A stretch of DNA of 64,000 nucleotides. It comes from Gnetum montanum. Lineage: Eukaryota > Streptophyta > Gnetopsida > Gnetales > Gnetaceae. Position numbers and translations under genes: made by a program. Below the pieces are notes generated by a model that worked only from the letters and a program-made list of their open reading frames with translations, did not search any database and was not told the origin of the DNA. Within the stretch, counting starts at the first letter, position 1. Each line of letters starts with the position of its first letter. Shown here in pieces: positions 1 to 11,400 of the stretch. Where the stretch lies: the NCBI GenBank assembly GCA_015680685.1, contig MNCI01010074.1:409484-473483 (forward strand), written 5' to 3'.

Positions 1-263
1 CGCCGAGACGCTCCGCCAGACACAAAACCAGGCAAAGCCCATCCTCTCCATCGACCGCGTGACACGGTCAAAAGCAATGAAGTCGCCGAAATATCCTGCG
101 ACCTCCGTCAGGAACTCAAGGTTCCAAAATTCCCATGGGATACCCAGACCGGGGCCCGGGTGAACAAGTCAGCCTCTCTGTGGGCCCCGGGACGCCACGG
201 GGTCAAGGCGAGACCCTGGGCCCCATAGAACCATGGGCCTCCGAGCAAAACGGAGTCTCGGGC

Positions 264-767
264 CTATAGGGAGGGGAGGATGAAAAGGGACAGGTCCTCT
301 GAAAGGCTCCGGACATCCACGTCCTCGATTTTCCACTGCTCCTTTGTCCATCGACGGATAAAGTCTAGTCTCGAGCAGCCCCCCCGGGATATGAACCGGC
401 CTATGAGGGTTCGTTCCATCATGCGAACGCCCTCGGGAGGGGGGTGGTGAACGCGCAGACGCAGGGTGCGGTCGTTACGGGAATGGGCCGTTATGGCACC
501 ATCAAGTTTCTCCGTCCCTCGATCGTTGGGGCCTTCGCCAGCAGGGGCGACGCCGATGGAAGCTCCGGCTATGGCGGTGGCCGCTGTTGCTGTCGCTGTC
601 GCTGCTTTTGTTACGGCTGTTGTCGTTGCTATCGCTCCAATCACGGTTATTGCCGCCGTGGCCGCTCCTATCCCGGTTATTGCCGCCGTGGTCACTCCTG
701 TCCCGGTTGTTGCCGCCGTGGTTGCTCCTATTGCCGCTGTGGTCGCTCCTGTTGCCGTCATGGTCAC
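264..767 (-). pseudogene. LINE A ORF1 fragment (DUF4283-type RNA-binding protein)
   Basis: A minus-strand reading frame of 167 codons. Its C-terminal half (RTLIGRF, then FIRRW, then VDVRSLSEDLSLF) aligns with LINE E ORF1 at 56599-57051 and with LINE C ORF1 at 12860-13060. These residues belong to the DUF4283 domain of plant L1 ORF1 proteins, which bind the element RNA. The N-terminal half is a run of Ala/Thr-rich 10-residue repeats. The frame is lost near 264, although the homologous DNA continues to position 1. It lacks a zinc knuckle within the window and is not a host gene. Confidence 0.75.
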
Positions 768-770
768 TCC
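556..770. repeat. 30-bp imperfect tandem repeat in LINE A ORF1
   Basis: A GC-rich tract with a unit of about 30 bp. On the plus strand the recurring core is ATTGCCGCCGTGG followed by a CGCTCCT-like block. It encodes the N-terminal repeats of ORF1 on the minus strand. LINE E carries an unrelated 27-bp repeat at the same ORF1 position. Confidence 0.8.
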
Positions 771-776
771 CTATTC

Positions 777-1830
777 ATTATTGTTATGGACCTATTCCAA
801 AGTTATTGCCACAAGGAAGGGGTTCAAGGACTTCAAGTTGATGCGGTGAATAGTTTAGTGGCACATTATGCAAATGATACTATGGTTTTCTCTCAGGCAA
901 CAATGCCACAAGCTGAGGCGCTGTTACAGGTGATGACATGGATGCAGTGTGAAGTTGGTCTAGAAGTAAACAAGGGCAAATCGGTTGTCTACTATATTCA
1001 CAAAAATAGGGCAATGAGGGCAAGGCTCATACAAACGCTGGGTATCTTGCCAAGAAACACCCAGGATACTTACCTCAGTATGCCTATTTTTGATTGGAAG
1101 AGGCAGCAAGCTTGGAAAGGATTGGTGGAGTGTGTACAAAACAAGACTGCTTTAGGACTGGCTGTTTCTTGTCCCAAAAGGGCAAGATGATACTGGCAAC
1201 GGTAGTCTTGATGGTCGTTGCTCGTTTTGCCACTTCTATGGCTACTCCGCCAATCAGTATTATGCAGAAAATAGATAGCATAGTAAGAGACTTTGTCTGG
1301 TCCGACGGAAAAGGGGGCCGAAGAATGTATCTGGTCTCATGGCCGGTAACAGCAAGACCCAAGCCAGCAGGGGGTATTGGGCTATTGAAATTTGAGGATG
1401 AGGTTGCTCTGGGCCTGAATCGGCTGCTGAACAAGTTCTTGGCAACTGCGACTAGAAGGACACCACGGGTGCAAATTTCAAAATGAAAATACCATCAATG
1501 GGAAGTCTTGTTGACCAGCTCTCCTCTCTGGAAAAATTTGTGCTGATTCGTGGCCAAGATTGAACCAATGGACCTGTTGGGACAACAATCAAAGGAAATG
1601 ATAAAATCCTTCTATTCGCCGGCGGAGGGTTGGGCAACGCTCTGGAAACACCATCTCCCAGAGAAAATTAAGGCATTTGGGTAGCTTATCATGCATCAGG
1701 CACTACCTATGAAGGCCACGTTACGGGAGTGGGGGTTACAAATTGAGGACAGCTATCCACGTTGTCATGTGGCTCCAAAAACACTTAATCATTTTGTGGA
1801 TGAGTGCCAGTTTTCATACGCTATGTGGCG
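777..1830 (+). pseudogene. LINE A ORF2, RT palm/thumb and zf-RVT
   Basis: Reverse transcriptase remnant. The frame begins at LFIIVMD, reaches the active-site motif as YAND (867-878, where the family norm is YADD/FADD), then continues through VGLEVNKGKS and the LGILPR...TYLSMPIFDW stretch shared with LINE E. A second frame (1094-1486) covers the thumb. About 1610-1830 encodes the zinc-binding RT C-terminus (EKIKAF, CHVAP, NHFVDECQFSYAMW). Stops and frameshifts separate the parts. The endonuclease and RT fingers are absent on this side. Confidence 0.85.
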
Positions 1831-1929
1831 GATAGATCAGTCTGCATAGGCTTCAAGGATCCAAAGGGACTCGACAAGACTTGCCACATTGTGCGTCATC
1901 TAGAAGAAGTGGAACTTGTTGGTTTTTTG

Positions 1930-2960
1930 GGGGCAACAACTCCCTATGGTGCCTGCAGTGGTCAAGGAGGCGTGCTTACTGTGGCAGGAGGCAACTGCAG
2001 TAATGGAGCAAGGGCTACTCTTTTCACTGTCATGGACGGATTTCACCAACATGCCCTAATTATGGGCGATGGGGGAACGCATGGGGTGGGCAGAAATGTT
2101 CAAACAGTTAGAGAGAGAACCCAATTTGGCCACACTAGTTTTACGAGAACTAGGAGGGAGAGACTACGAAGTTCTAGGGAAGAAGGATTGAAGTCTCCGT
2201 GCAAGCAATCGTGGAGGCACTGAGGGTGGAGGTAGTAGGGGAAATCGTGGCCCCTATGACAAGGGCACAGACGAACACCACGAAGTTCTTTCCTGGGCTA
2301 GTTCCCAAGACGGCCAATAGGCACATTAGGCATTCCGAGTTGTAGGGTGTCTGGAAAGATGCAGTGTTGATGGTTGAAAGGTACTTTGTTCAATCTGGGT
2401 ACCCCTACAAATTGGTGGGGGTGCATTTCACTTTCTTGAAGTACCTTAGACAGGGCTCCCATGTGAACTTGCCCTAGTTCTTTTGGGAATCATTGAACAG
2501 GCGGCAGCCAAGGCGACACCCTGGGGTTATTCTTGCATTATGGCACAGGGGTACCCCCATTCCCCGCTCGGCAACAACTCTGGTTTATCAGAGGCGCAAG
2601 GGTTCTAGGTAGGTGGCCTGGGCAATGCAGTTAGATTGGCAAGGGCCTATATCTGGTGATGCCAACATCTTTGGTATGTCCTCCGTTGTGGGATCAAGGC
2701 AGACTACTTGTGGGTGCTATTGCGGCAAAACAATAATGGAGGCCTATCACACTGCGGTTGAGCAGGCGAGGCTGGAGGAGGGCGCAAGATGGCAATGTAG
2801 GTGGGAGGAGCTGCAACAAGAAGCCAGGCAGGAGGCAAACGAGGCAAAGTTGCAGGACATCCAATGGATGGAGGATGTTCTCACGAAACATAGTGAGGGC
2901 CTGGTGAGGGCCTGGCCCAACTTCTCGCGATTGGGCAAGGGGTCATGGTGCAACCGCTGA
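1930..2960 (+). pseudogene. LINE A third coding module (ORF3)
   Basis: Downstream of the RT zinc domain is a broken reading frame that matches the downstream module of LINE E (52790-51440, minus). The best conserved block is YFVQSG...GVHFTFLKYLR...VNLP-stop-FF at about 2375-2490, against YFVQSS...GIHFTFLQCLK...VNLPQFF in LINE E. A following open stretch (2613-2960) is rich in Glu, Gln, Ala and Arg, with heptad-like spacing that suggests a coiled coil (LEEGARW...WEELQQEARQEANEAKLQ). Weak resemblance to the domain found in putative plant transposon proteins is an inference. At least two internal stops are TAG. Confidence 0.7.
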
Positions 2961-3391
2961 CGACAACTACAACTGCGTCGAGGATGTTGGTGGAGGCTGA
3001 GGCCGAGGGGTTGCACCGGTCGACCAACTAGGCCTCGAATCCAAGAGAGAGTGGGGTACTGCTTTTTGGGATGCTAGGGGGAGGGGGCAAAAATACGACA
3101 AATTAATGGATTGAAAACATGGCCGTTTGAGGCCTGGGGGGAGGAACTGCTAAATACTAAACCCTCTATTTCTGAGGGCATATTGTCTCTGGCTATAAAG
3201 CTTGTTTGAACTCTTGGTCTTTCAGGATCTGGGGATTGGTGGCATTGCTACAGTGATGGCACATGCACATGCACAACATGGGCATGTGGCTGTGGCCTTC
3301 AGGTGATGGCGAGAGCCGGCCTGCGGTGTACATTTGTTTACACATTTTTTTTGGATTAATATAAGCTCAAACATTACTCCAAAGAAAAAAA

Positions 3392-5387
3392 ACATCGCAT
3401 GCAGTACTATGGTCACCTATATAAAAATGGGTCACTACATAATGCCTCAATAAGAGAATTACCACTTGGAATTCTAGCCTCATCCTCATCCTATAGAATG
3501 TGGAAGCAACAATTCCATGTGATGATGAGGTTCTTGGTTAGTTATGCACAATCAAGAAGACCAAACTTCTGCTACTATGCCTTGGCTGGTGGATGCAAAT
3601 GATCTCCAAGCATGTCCACCACTATAAGATCATAGAATAAGTCATAATCACAATCAAAAGTAAGAAGGAGATGAGGGTTATGCAAGAAAAAAGAATGTAA
3701 AGGCATGTAGTGGCAACGAGGCATTGGACCTAGAAAGGGAATAGATGCCAAAAACATCATACAAACATTAACTAGGAAGTGAGGATATACGAATATAAGA
3801 GACAAAGAAGGCAGACTTTTCTCCCAGTAAATCTACCAACTAGATAGAACCAAATGAGTTACCAAACCCGTTGCTAGAAGCAAATGGTCAAGTTCCATTG
3901 CATGCATGTATGCATATAAGAGAAAACTACAAATAAAGGCCCAAAAAATGACATGGGTATGGCAAAGCTAGTTGAATTTACCATGAAGGCAAAGGTGAAG
4001 GTATAGAGGGTGCAAGATAGGGCACAGGCTGAAAAGTACAAACCAATCAAAATTTTAAATTCACAATTCTAGCCATCCATGCATGTGGAGATCACCAAAG
4101 AGGTGTTGCTGAGGAAAATCCGCTAAAGCCATTGGAGATTATCTAAAAACCTCCACCCAGACAAGAATCAAGGAGAAATTCAAGAATTCCTTCTAACCTC
4201 AAACAAATATGAAATACTTCATACATATAATGTACACAATTCTATCTTATTGCAACACAATTGCTTCTTCAAAAAGCATCCCAATTGTTCATGCTAGTAT
4301 GTTTTGTTCAGTTTTTGTTTCCTCCTACTTTACGGTGCTCCATTCACACTATATATTCTGTTACATGCCAGAAGAAGATATAACCCCCCTATTGTGATGG
4401 CTATCCTTTTTGACTGTCTCTCCCTTTCCTTTAGACTAGGGGCAGCAAACACCCCCGTTATGCTATATTTAATGATTTCCGCTGATGCCTATATTTAATT
4501 TCAAATTCATATTTTGCCATGGGGGAATCTCAGCCACTTTTGTATTAAAGCTTTCAAAGGTCATAATATTCTAGTTTGCTCTATACATGCCTGGAGGGAC
4601 ATTTGCCCTTTTTATACACACTTCACTGTAATACAATTTCATGACATTTTCTCACAGAAACAACAAAAAGGAAATGAAAATGAGAAATAGCACACAATGC
4701 TTTACATGAAAACCACACCCCGCCCCGCCCCCCAACCTTCCCCACCGATTGCAACCAAGAGCAAGCTGGAAAAAGAACAAAAAAAAAAGTTAAGGGGGAA
4801 AACTACAAGGGCCAAAACAGGAATGAAAATCATGCTTCTGCTATGCTGCAGAGATGACTAACCCCAAGGGATAACAAACAAGAGAGCAGGGTAGAACTCT
4901 TCTATTAGAAAGAAGAAAAAGCATAAGCTATTTTCATGTGCCAGAGGCATACCAAAAGCCTACTTTTTATAACTCCTTATAAGGGTTTCCACATCCCTCT
5001 AGAAGTTTCTCCCATTACAATTTCTGCAACCTTATAAAAATCTTCAAGATTGATCTTTTATACCATTTTTTTACAATATTGACATTGCACAAAGCAACTT
5101 TACAAGAGGCATAGTGTTGATGGCATATGCAAAGAAGTCATGGCTTCACCCTAGCATACTCCAATGAACCAAGCAAAGTCCATGAAAATGTTTGATACTC
5201 TGAAAAGCTAATCTAGCAATTCATAAAATGTTTTCTTTATCAAAAGAAAATAGATAAAAACTTTAAGCTAGTGCAAAAGTTCTACTTGAATTAGTTTTCT
5301 AAAAAAATATAGCTAAATAACACAAATTTTTTAAGTGTTTTCATAACCAGCTATAAGATTTCAAAAAGATAAACACAATTTACTTAC
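3392..5387. other. Pullulanase intron 6 sequence, nothing recognised
   Basis: AT-rich sequence between LINE A and exon 6. I looked on both strands for CBM48 or GH13 exons and found none. There is a C-rich tract at about 4716-4737. The short open frames here are not supported by homology or splice borders. Confidence 0.6.
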
Positions 5388-5496
5388 CATCAATCAAACC
5401 AATAGCTAACTGTGATTTGACCAATTCCTTTATATCCACACTATGAGGTAATTTGAGAGCTTTATAGTCTGCAATGTTAGGGAACTTCTCCTGTAT
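5388..5496 (-). CDS. PU1: Pullulanase exon 6
   Basis: 109 nt between acceptor CGTAAACAG and a consensus donor GATG/GTAAGT (phase 0 to phase 1). It encodes IQEKFPNIADYKALKLP...VDIKELVKSQLAIGLID, matching EKFPHIRNYKSFKVP...LVKSQLAV of plant limit dextrinase. It is the last exon visible; intron 6 runs at least 5.39 kb to the window edge. Confidence 0.9.
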
Positions 5497-8400
5497 CTGT
5501 TTACGAGAAAAAATATCCGGTTTAACATAAACGTACACAAAACATTTTAAAAACATTGGACATATTATATGTAGAATTCATAACCTTCAAAGGTAGTCCT
5601 TGGCTTTCCACCTCAAGTTGGATTACAATGTCTTCACCTGAAAAAAGATAGTGACATAGACCCTTAATAGCATCCATTAACACTCAATAAAGCACAGCTG
5701 AAGGAGACATGTCAAAACGAGAGTTATACAACTCAAAACTAACTCAAATTCATAGTATTCCATCACGCACTAAAAGATATCACAAGTAGAACATGAGCAT
5801 CTGTTATAAAATTTATAATATTTCCCAATTCTCCAACCTTTTATTCCTTGGGAAGTAATCTTTAGATTGGCATATCTGCTAGCATAAAGGTAAAACTGGG
5901 TGTTTTCAATGCCAACATTCCATGCAAGTGTATCTCTGCTAAGCCAGAAAGCTCTTGAGAAAGACAAATCACCCTGTTTAAAAACAATGAATGAGAATTT
6001 AATATTATATTGTTATTAAATGCATAGGCATAGATAAACACACGCACATATGGGTTAACATTATTGCTACTACAGAGAATATAAGAAATATTAACCAAAA
6101 ATATTAAAAGTAGAAAATTGGAGGGCACCACAAAGCAAAAATAACCTCTACAACATACCACATACTAGGGTCAATGCATACACGGAAAATGTATGATAAA
6201 ATAAAAAAAAAATAACTCGGCCAAGAATGCTTAGGCGCTGGGAACAGGAACAAGAAACATGAAACCAATCTCTTCTCCAAGAAGCAGCCCTGAGAAGCAA
6301 GCTGGAAGAACAACTTAGAGAACAGATCAGGGAGGATCTAGGCAAAGAGGCTGCCAAGTAGGAGGCACAAGACAAGGAAGAGGCGATGAGGCAAGTTAAA
6401 GACCATCTCAAGCAGAAGGCAATGGCGGCTCCTCACAACAAGGCGCATGAGTCCAATGCCAAACACTAGTTCCAAATGGGCATATGCCTGTATGAGGTGA
6501 TGGGAATCAACATTGTTTCAATTCCTCTGTGGGTTTCATATATATATAATGGTGGTGGGGTTGTGCAGCAATCAGCGCAACAAAGCAAAGTGGAGCTGCG
6601 GTAGGCGCAATGAAGGGAGTTGAGTGGTAGTTAGCACAGTTGAGGGATGTATTACAGCAGCGAGTGAGGCAAAGGAAGTGATTGTTGGTGCGATGGTAGG
6701 AGGCAAAACAACAAAGGAAGGGGTTGTAGCTACGCTTGGACCAATGACCTGATTTTGTTTGTGATTCAGTCCGTAAGGAACAAGGATGTGATCCTTTGGG
6801 GTGGGGGTGCTTGATTCCTTGGGTATTGTGGCTTAGCCTTGAGGCATTGGCAACTGAGAACTCACCATGATCCTAACCTATTCAATTATGCCCTGGTCTA
6901 GGTTACAGTTCATGGACTCCAATGGGAAGCATGGACCGATGACTTCCTGATGGCTCTAGCTAGCTTTTTCAATGAGTTCATTACTTTTGATTGCTTCATG
7001 GCCTCCAGGAAAAGGATGGGATTTGTTCTTTTTTGTGTCTAGAAGAATTTGGCCTTTGCGAACCCTATCGAGGAGGTTTTCTTGCAAATGGCCTCCATAG
7101 ATGAGTTGTTAAGGATTGAATATAAGAACATCCTTGTGGATCCTATTGTGGTTGAAGGTCCTCAAGCTCTAGCCATCTAGGGTTTCACAACTCACTAAGT
7201 CTGGTCCCGTTGTTCACCAGCCTTCAGATTCTACCTTGATCATCAATCAAGCATTTATGGCTCCAAAATTGGGCAACACTTTTTGTGGGAAGACAAATCA
7301 CCATGTTGAAAACATTCAGGCCCAGAAGACACATCAAGGTTCCTCTGTGGCAATGAAGAAGGGAGGTGTACTTGCATAGTCAGATTTTCAAATCAATTTG
7401 CTCCCCTTTAGCAAGATGATTCTAATATGATGTTAGGATTGCAGTTTTCTAAGATCACCCAAGATGAGCAAGCTACTTAGGTGGCTCCTTCTCAAGAGAA
7501 TCCCCCTCGAAGATGCCCTATTATGCTCCCTAAACCCCAAGTTTCAATGAAGGTATCAAGTTCTTTAGTTGCTGCAATGCCAGTTGCTAAACCAACTATT
7601 TTACCGATTGTTGAGTTAACTCCCCTGTGATAAGTCCAGTTTTTGAATCGCTGACATTCTCAAAGGATATGTAAGTCCCACCCTTAGATCCATGAGTTTC
7701 CACTAAATGCCTACATTAGCGAGCTTCTATGCCCCCTATTTCTGTGGGAACCCAACCAAAAGTTAGATGACAGATCATTTGAGAACCCACGTTCATGATT
7801 GATGATAAGCAAAAGTTGAGGATACCTTCCTCACTTGAGGCTCACACTAAGAAGCCACAGAGGGATATTGATTTTGGGCATTAGGGAACCAAGGGTGCAA
7901 ATCGAGTCCTCTCCAGAATTATTTAAGCCTGGGTGGGGTCCAAGATCATGCTCAACTAGGATTTTTCTCTTTCAGCCTTTGATAAACGGGATTCAAATCA
8001 CAAACCTCTATTGCTCTTCTTCTGAGCCCGAGGATGGTTTTTCCCTTTCTAGTTTGAACACCCCTGGCTAGGAAGATCTGTTCTTTGGGAAGAAACGCTC
8101 AGGATTTGGGGTGCCTACCCTAATCAACAAGACCATCGAGATTTTCTAAAAGAAGGCCTCAAGCAAGTCAAGAAGGTTATTAAGGCTTGGTCATTATCTT
8201 ATAAGTTTTCCTTCAAGTATTTAAAACATCAAGTTTATGATCAACTACGCCAAGAGTAATCTTGCCAGGAGCTTGGCAAGGACTGTGCTGAAGAGGAGGA
8301 AATTCTAAGGGAGATGCAACAATTTGATTCCGAAGAAGAGTTATACTGGAAACAAAGGTCCAAAGCCAGATGGTTGCAAGAGAGGGATAGGAATACTTGT

Positions 8401-11400
8401 TTCTTTTTTGTTGCTGCCAAAGATCTCCATAGTTTCAAAAGAATTCATCATATCAAAGTGCGGGATCAATTTTTCACAACTCAACTAAATATTATGCAAG
8501 GGTTTGAACATTACTAGGCTTCAATTTGGGCTCAAAGTAATACATAGACCCTCTCCATCCCGATGTAGTCTACTATGTCTTCACAAGAAATCTCAAGTTT
8601 GCTCACACCTTTCACTTGCAAAGACATTTTGGATGCCCTAGTTTCCATGTAGCCTAGTTGTGCCCTTGGGCCAAATGTATGGCCCACTGAATTTTTTCTA
8701 GAATTTTTTTATATTCTTGGTGTTAATTTGTGAGATGCCTTCAACATCATGTTATCAAGAGGACAAGTGCACAAAGAGATTAACTGCTCTGATATGGTGG
8801 TTATCCCTAAGAAATGAGGCACCTCTTCCCCTACCGACTTCTAACCTATTGGGGCTTATAACACCCTCATCAAGCTTTTCACAAAAATCCTTGTTACTCA
8901 TCTCAAACCTCTCCTCACCAAGAAGGTTAGGAAAAAGCAATCTGGTTTTGTTAAGGGAAGATTCATCCAAGACCAGATCTTTCTTAATCATGGATTAATG
9001 CATTTAGTTGTTGTTCATAGGTTCCAAGGGATCTTTGTAAAGTTGGACAATGTAAAGGCTTATGATTCTCTAAGTTGGAAGCCCCTAGAATAGATTATGT
9101 TAAAGAAGGGGTTCGGCCGACATTTCACTAGACTCTATTTGCAAATCCAACAAAATGGGGCCTACTCTTTTGAAATCAATGGGAGAATGGGGAGGTTCTC
9201 AACCCCAACACAACACCCCCCACCCACCCCCCAAAAACCAAAAACAGATGTGGGGTTAGGCAAGGGAATCCTCTCTCTCCTTACCTCTTTATCATTGTGA
9301 TGGATACTTTGTGAGGCTACATGGCTAAGGCAAGGCTATGGGGGCTTCAAGTTGCTATTGTGCATAGTTTGGTCAATCACTATGTAGATGATACCATACC
9401 AACTACCAAAGCTTCAATGCAAGAGGCCTTGGCTATTAATTAGGTCCTATCCAGATTTGAAAAAGAATTAGACCTGGCAATCAATTAAGGTAAGTCTTCC
9501 ATTCATTTCTTTAACACCTCCTGTGACCTTAAGCGGCATATCTCTACTCTCCTTGTCGTGGGGCCTGAAGTGACCCATGAATCATACCTAGGGATCCCCA
9601 TTTATTCTTGGGATTAATTTGCTACTTGGGATGGCCTTACCAAAAGAATTTAATCCAAGACCAATGCCTGGACAAACTAATTCCTTTTCAGTAAAGGTCA
9701 AATTTTGTTGGCAAGCTTGGTCTTGACAACAACGTCTAGGTATGTTGCCTCTACTCTCTCCCCTCGTAATAATATCATTGATAAAGTTAATTCAGTTATC
9801 AGGTCCTTTATCTAGTCTAGGGGGCAGAATGGCCCCAAAACCCATCTCATCCACTAGGATAAGGTTTCAAGGCCTAGATAGAGTGGGGGTATGGGCATTC
9901 CAAAATTTAAATATTGTATCCTCACTAGGATGAAAAAGCTTATTCATCAAATCCATCTCAATGATGAAGCTCTCTAACATATAGAATGCCTCAGCTATTG
10001 ATTCTCCGTTGTAGAAGACGAAGTGTCATCAATATCAAGTCTTTAACCAATTAGGCTCCCCTTGGATGGCGTCTGCCAAAAATATGCTTCTAGCTAAATA
10101 TGGCCAGGTACAAGGTTGAAAGATGCTTTGGAAAGATAGACTACCGAAAAAGATAAAAGTTTTCCTTTGGTTGCTTCAAAAACATGCCATTCCTACTAAG
10201 TCACTTTTATCTATGGGAGGATTGATTATTAATACCATATGTATTTTGTGCATGAAATATGCTTGTCAGGTTTGGGCATGTTTGGGGTTCACGTGTACCC
10301 TTATGCTAATAGGAGACAGCCCATCAATCGTCATTATTTGGACAACCTGGAAGCTACAAAATAGTGTCATTTTCCACTCAATTGCACCGCTTGACCCTCA
10401 CACAACTTTTAAAAAACCATTTTACTGTGAAAAAAATACTTGTAGAATTCTCGCACACTATGAGCATAATGCTAACCTTTGAACCTACTATGTAGGATTT
10501 CAAAAGCAAGGATGAGGTTTGGGCCTTGGTGACAATCGTTGGTTGGAATGATGTGCTCCGCTTGCTAAAAGAATAACAAGATTTTTCTATTGCAAGTTTT
10601 GTTAGGAAAGCACCAAGGATCCTATTGGATCCAAATCCATGCACAGATCTGATTCAATCCCCCATTACTCACTAGTTCCTAATCTGCAACAGTTCTATCC
10701 GGTTGAGAGATCTTGATCAGGCACACGCATCAAAGAAATGAGAAAAGGTAACACAGCTCCTCGCCAACCACCCTTGATCCCTGATTTCATCTTGAAGGGT
10801 CATTACTACATCTTTCCAAGTACACTAAGCTATGAGGTGTTGTCCACCTTGAGTTCGCTCTCCCTTGTTGTTGTTGTTGGGACTCTCAGGTGGTGTCGAA
10901 TGGTGTTTTCCAAGGGCGGCACCATTAGAAGATGGTTTGAGAACTACATGCATTTCTAAGGGATTTCTTTTTCAAATGGTGAAGTCTAATATCACCAAGA
11001 CTTTAAGTATTCCAACAAAAGGGGAGGTCATTCTTCCCCGCACCCATGGGTTGTATAGGATATAGCTCTTTTTTTCCCACAAAGGATACATGTTGGAACA
11101 AAGCTGCTGAACTACTTAACAAGTTTTTTGTGCAATCTAGCAATGTCTCAAAGTTGCTGAATGTTTAAAGTGTCCTTTTGTGGCCTGTATCTTTAAAGTT
11201 TTCTCTTTGATATTCTTCATTGCATGCATTTTTTGTGCTTTCTGTTCAAATTTCTAATACTTACCTTTCTAACCTTTTGGAAGAGGCCACCATTCTCACT
11301 CTAGCCTGCTTTCAATATCCTTCAAAATTTGATGATTTTTCACCTTCCAAATTCCAAAGATTGCATATGCTATCAATGCACTCCAAAGTTTATCAATACA

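Larger units (their letters stand above)
1..3391. mobile_element. LINE A, L1-type, 5'-inverted copy in pullulanase intron 6
   Basis: The left part (1 to about 780) is homologous to LINE E ORF1 (56470-57250) read on the minus strand. From about 777 the sequence switches to plus-strand LINE RT, followed by the zinc-binding RT end (about 1610-1830), the third coding module (about 1930-2960) and a 3' UTR that ends in an A-rich tail at 3382-3392. All reading frames are broken. The antisense part runs off the left edge, so the other end and any target-site duplication are not visible. An inverted 5' part followed by a sense 3' part is the arrangement expected from twin priming, with loss of the sequence between them. 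It lies beyond exon 6 of the minus-strand pullulanase gene, hence in intron 6 or further downstream. Confidence 0.85.
6730..10485 (+). mobile_element. LINE B, L1-type, degenerate, in pullulanase intron 3
   Basis: A decayed LINE on the plus strand, antisense to the pullulanase gene, between exons 4 and 3. It has ORF1 (about 6730-7640) and ORF2 (about 7860-10485) in order, with many stops and frameshifts. Most of the endonuclease is missing, because the sequence passes from the ORF1 tail to the endonuclease end near 7860. No poly(A) tail or target-site duplication was identified, so the ends are approximate. Confidence 0.75.

Noticed and set aside
556-770. Regular repeats resembling a CRISPR-like array
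   Set aside because: The repeats are contiguous, imperfect and coding on the minus strand, with no unique spacers, in plant nuclear DNA.
444-1190. 248-codon plus-strand ORF
   Set aside because: It reads through antisense ORF1 repeats into sense RT across the LINE A joint; the first half is the wrong strand and not a real protein.
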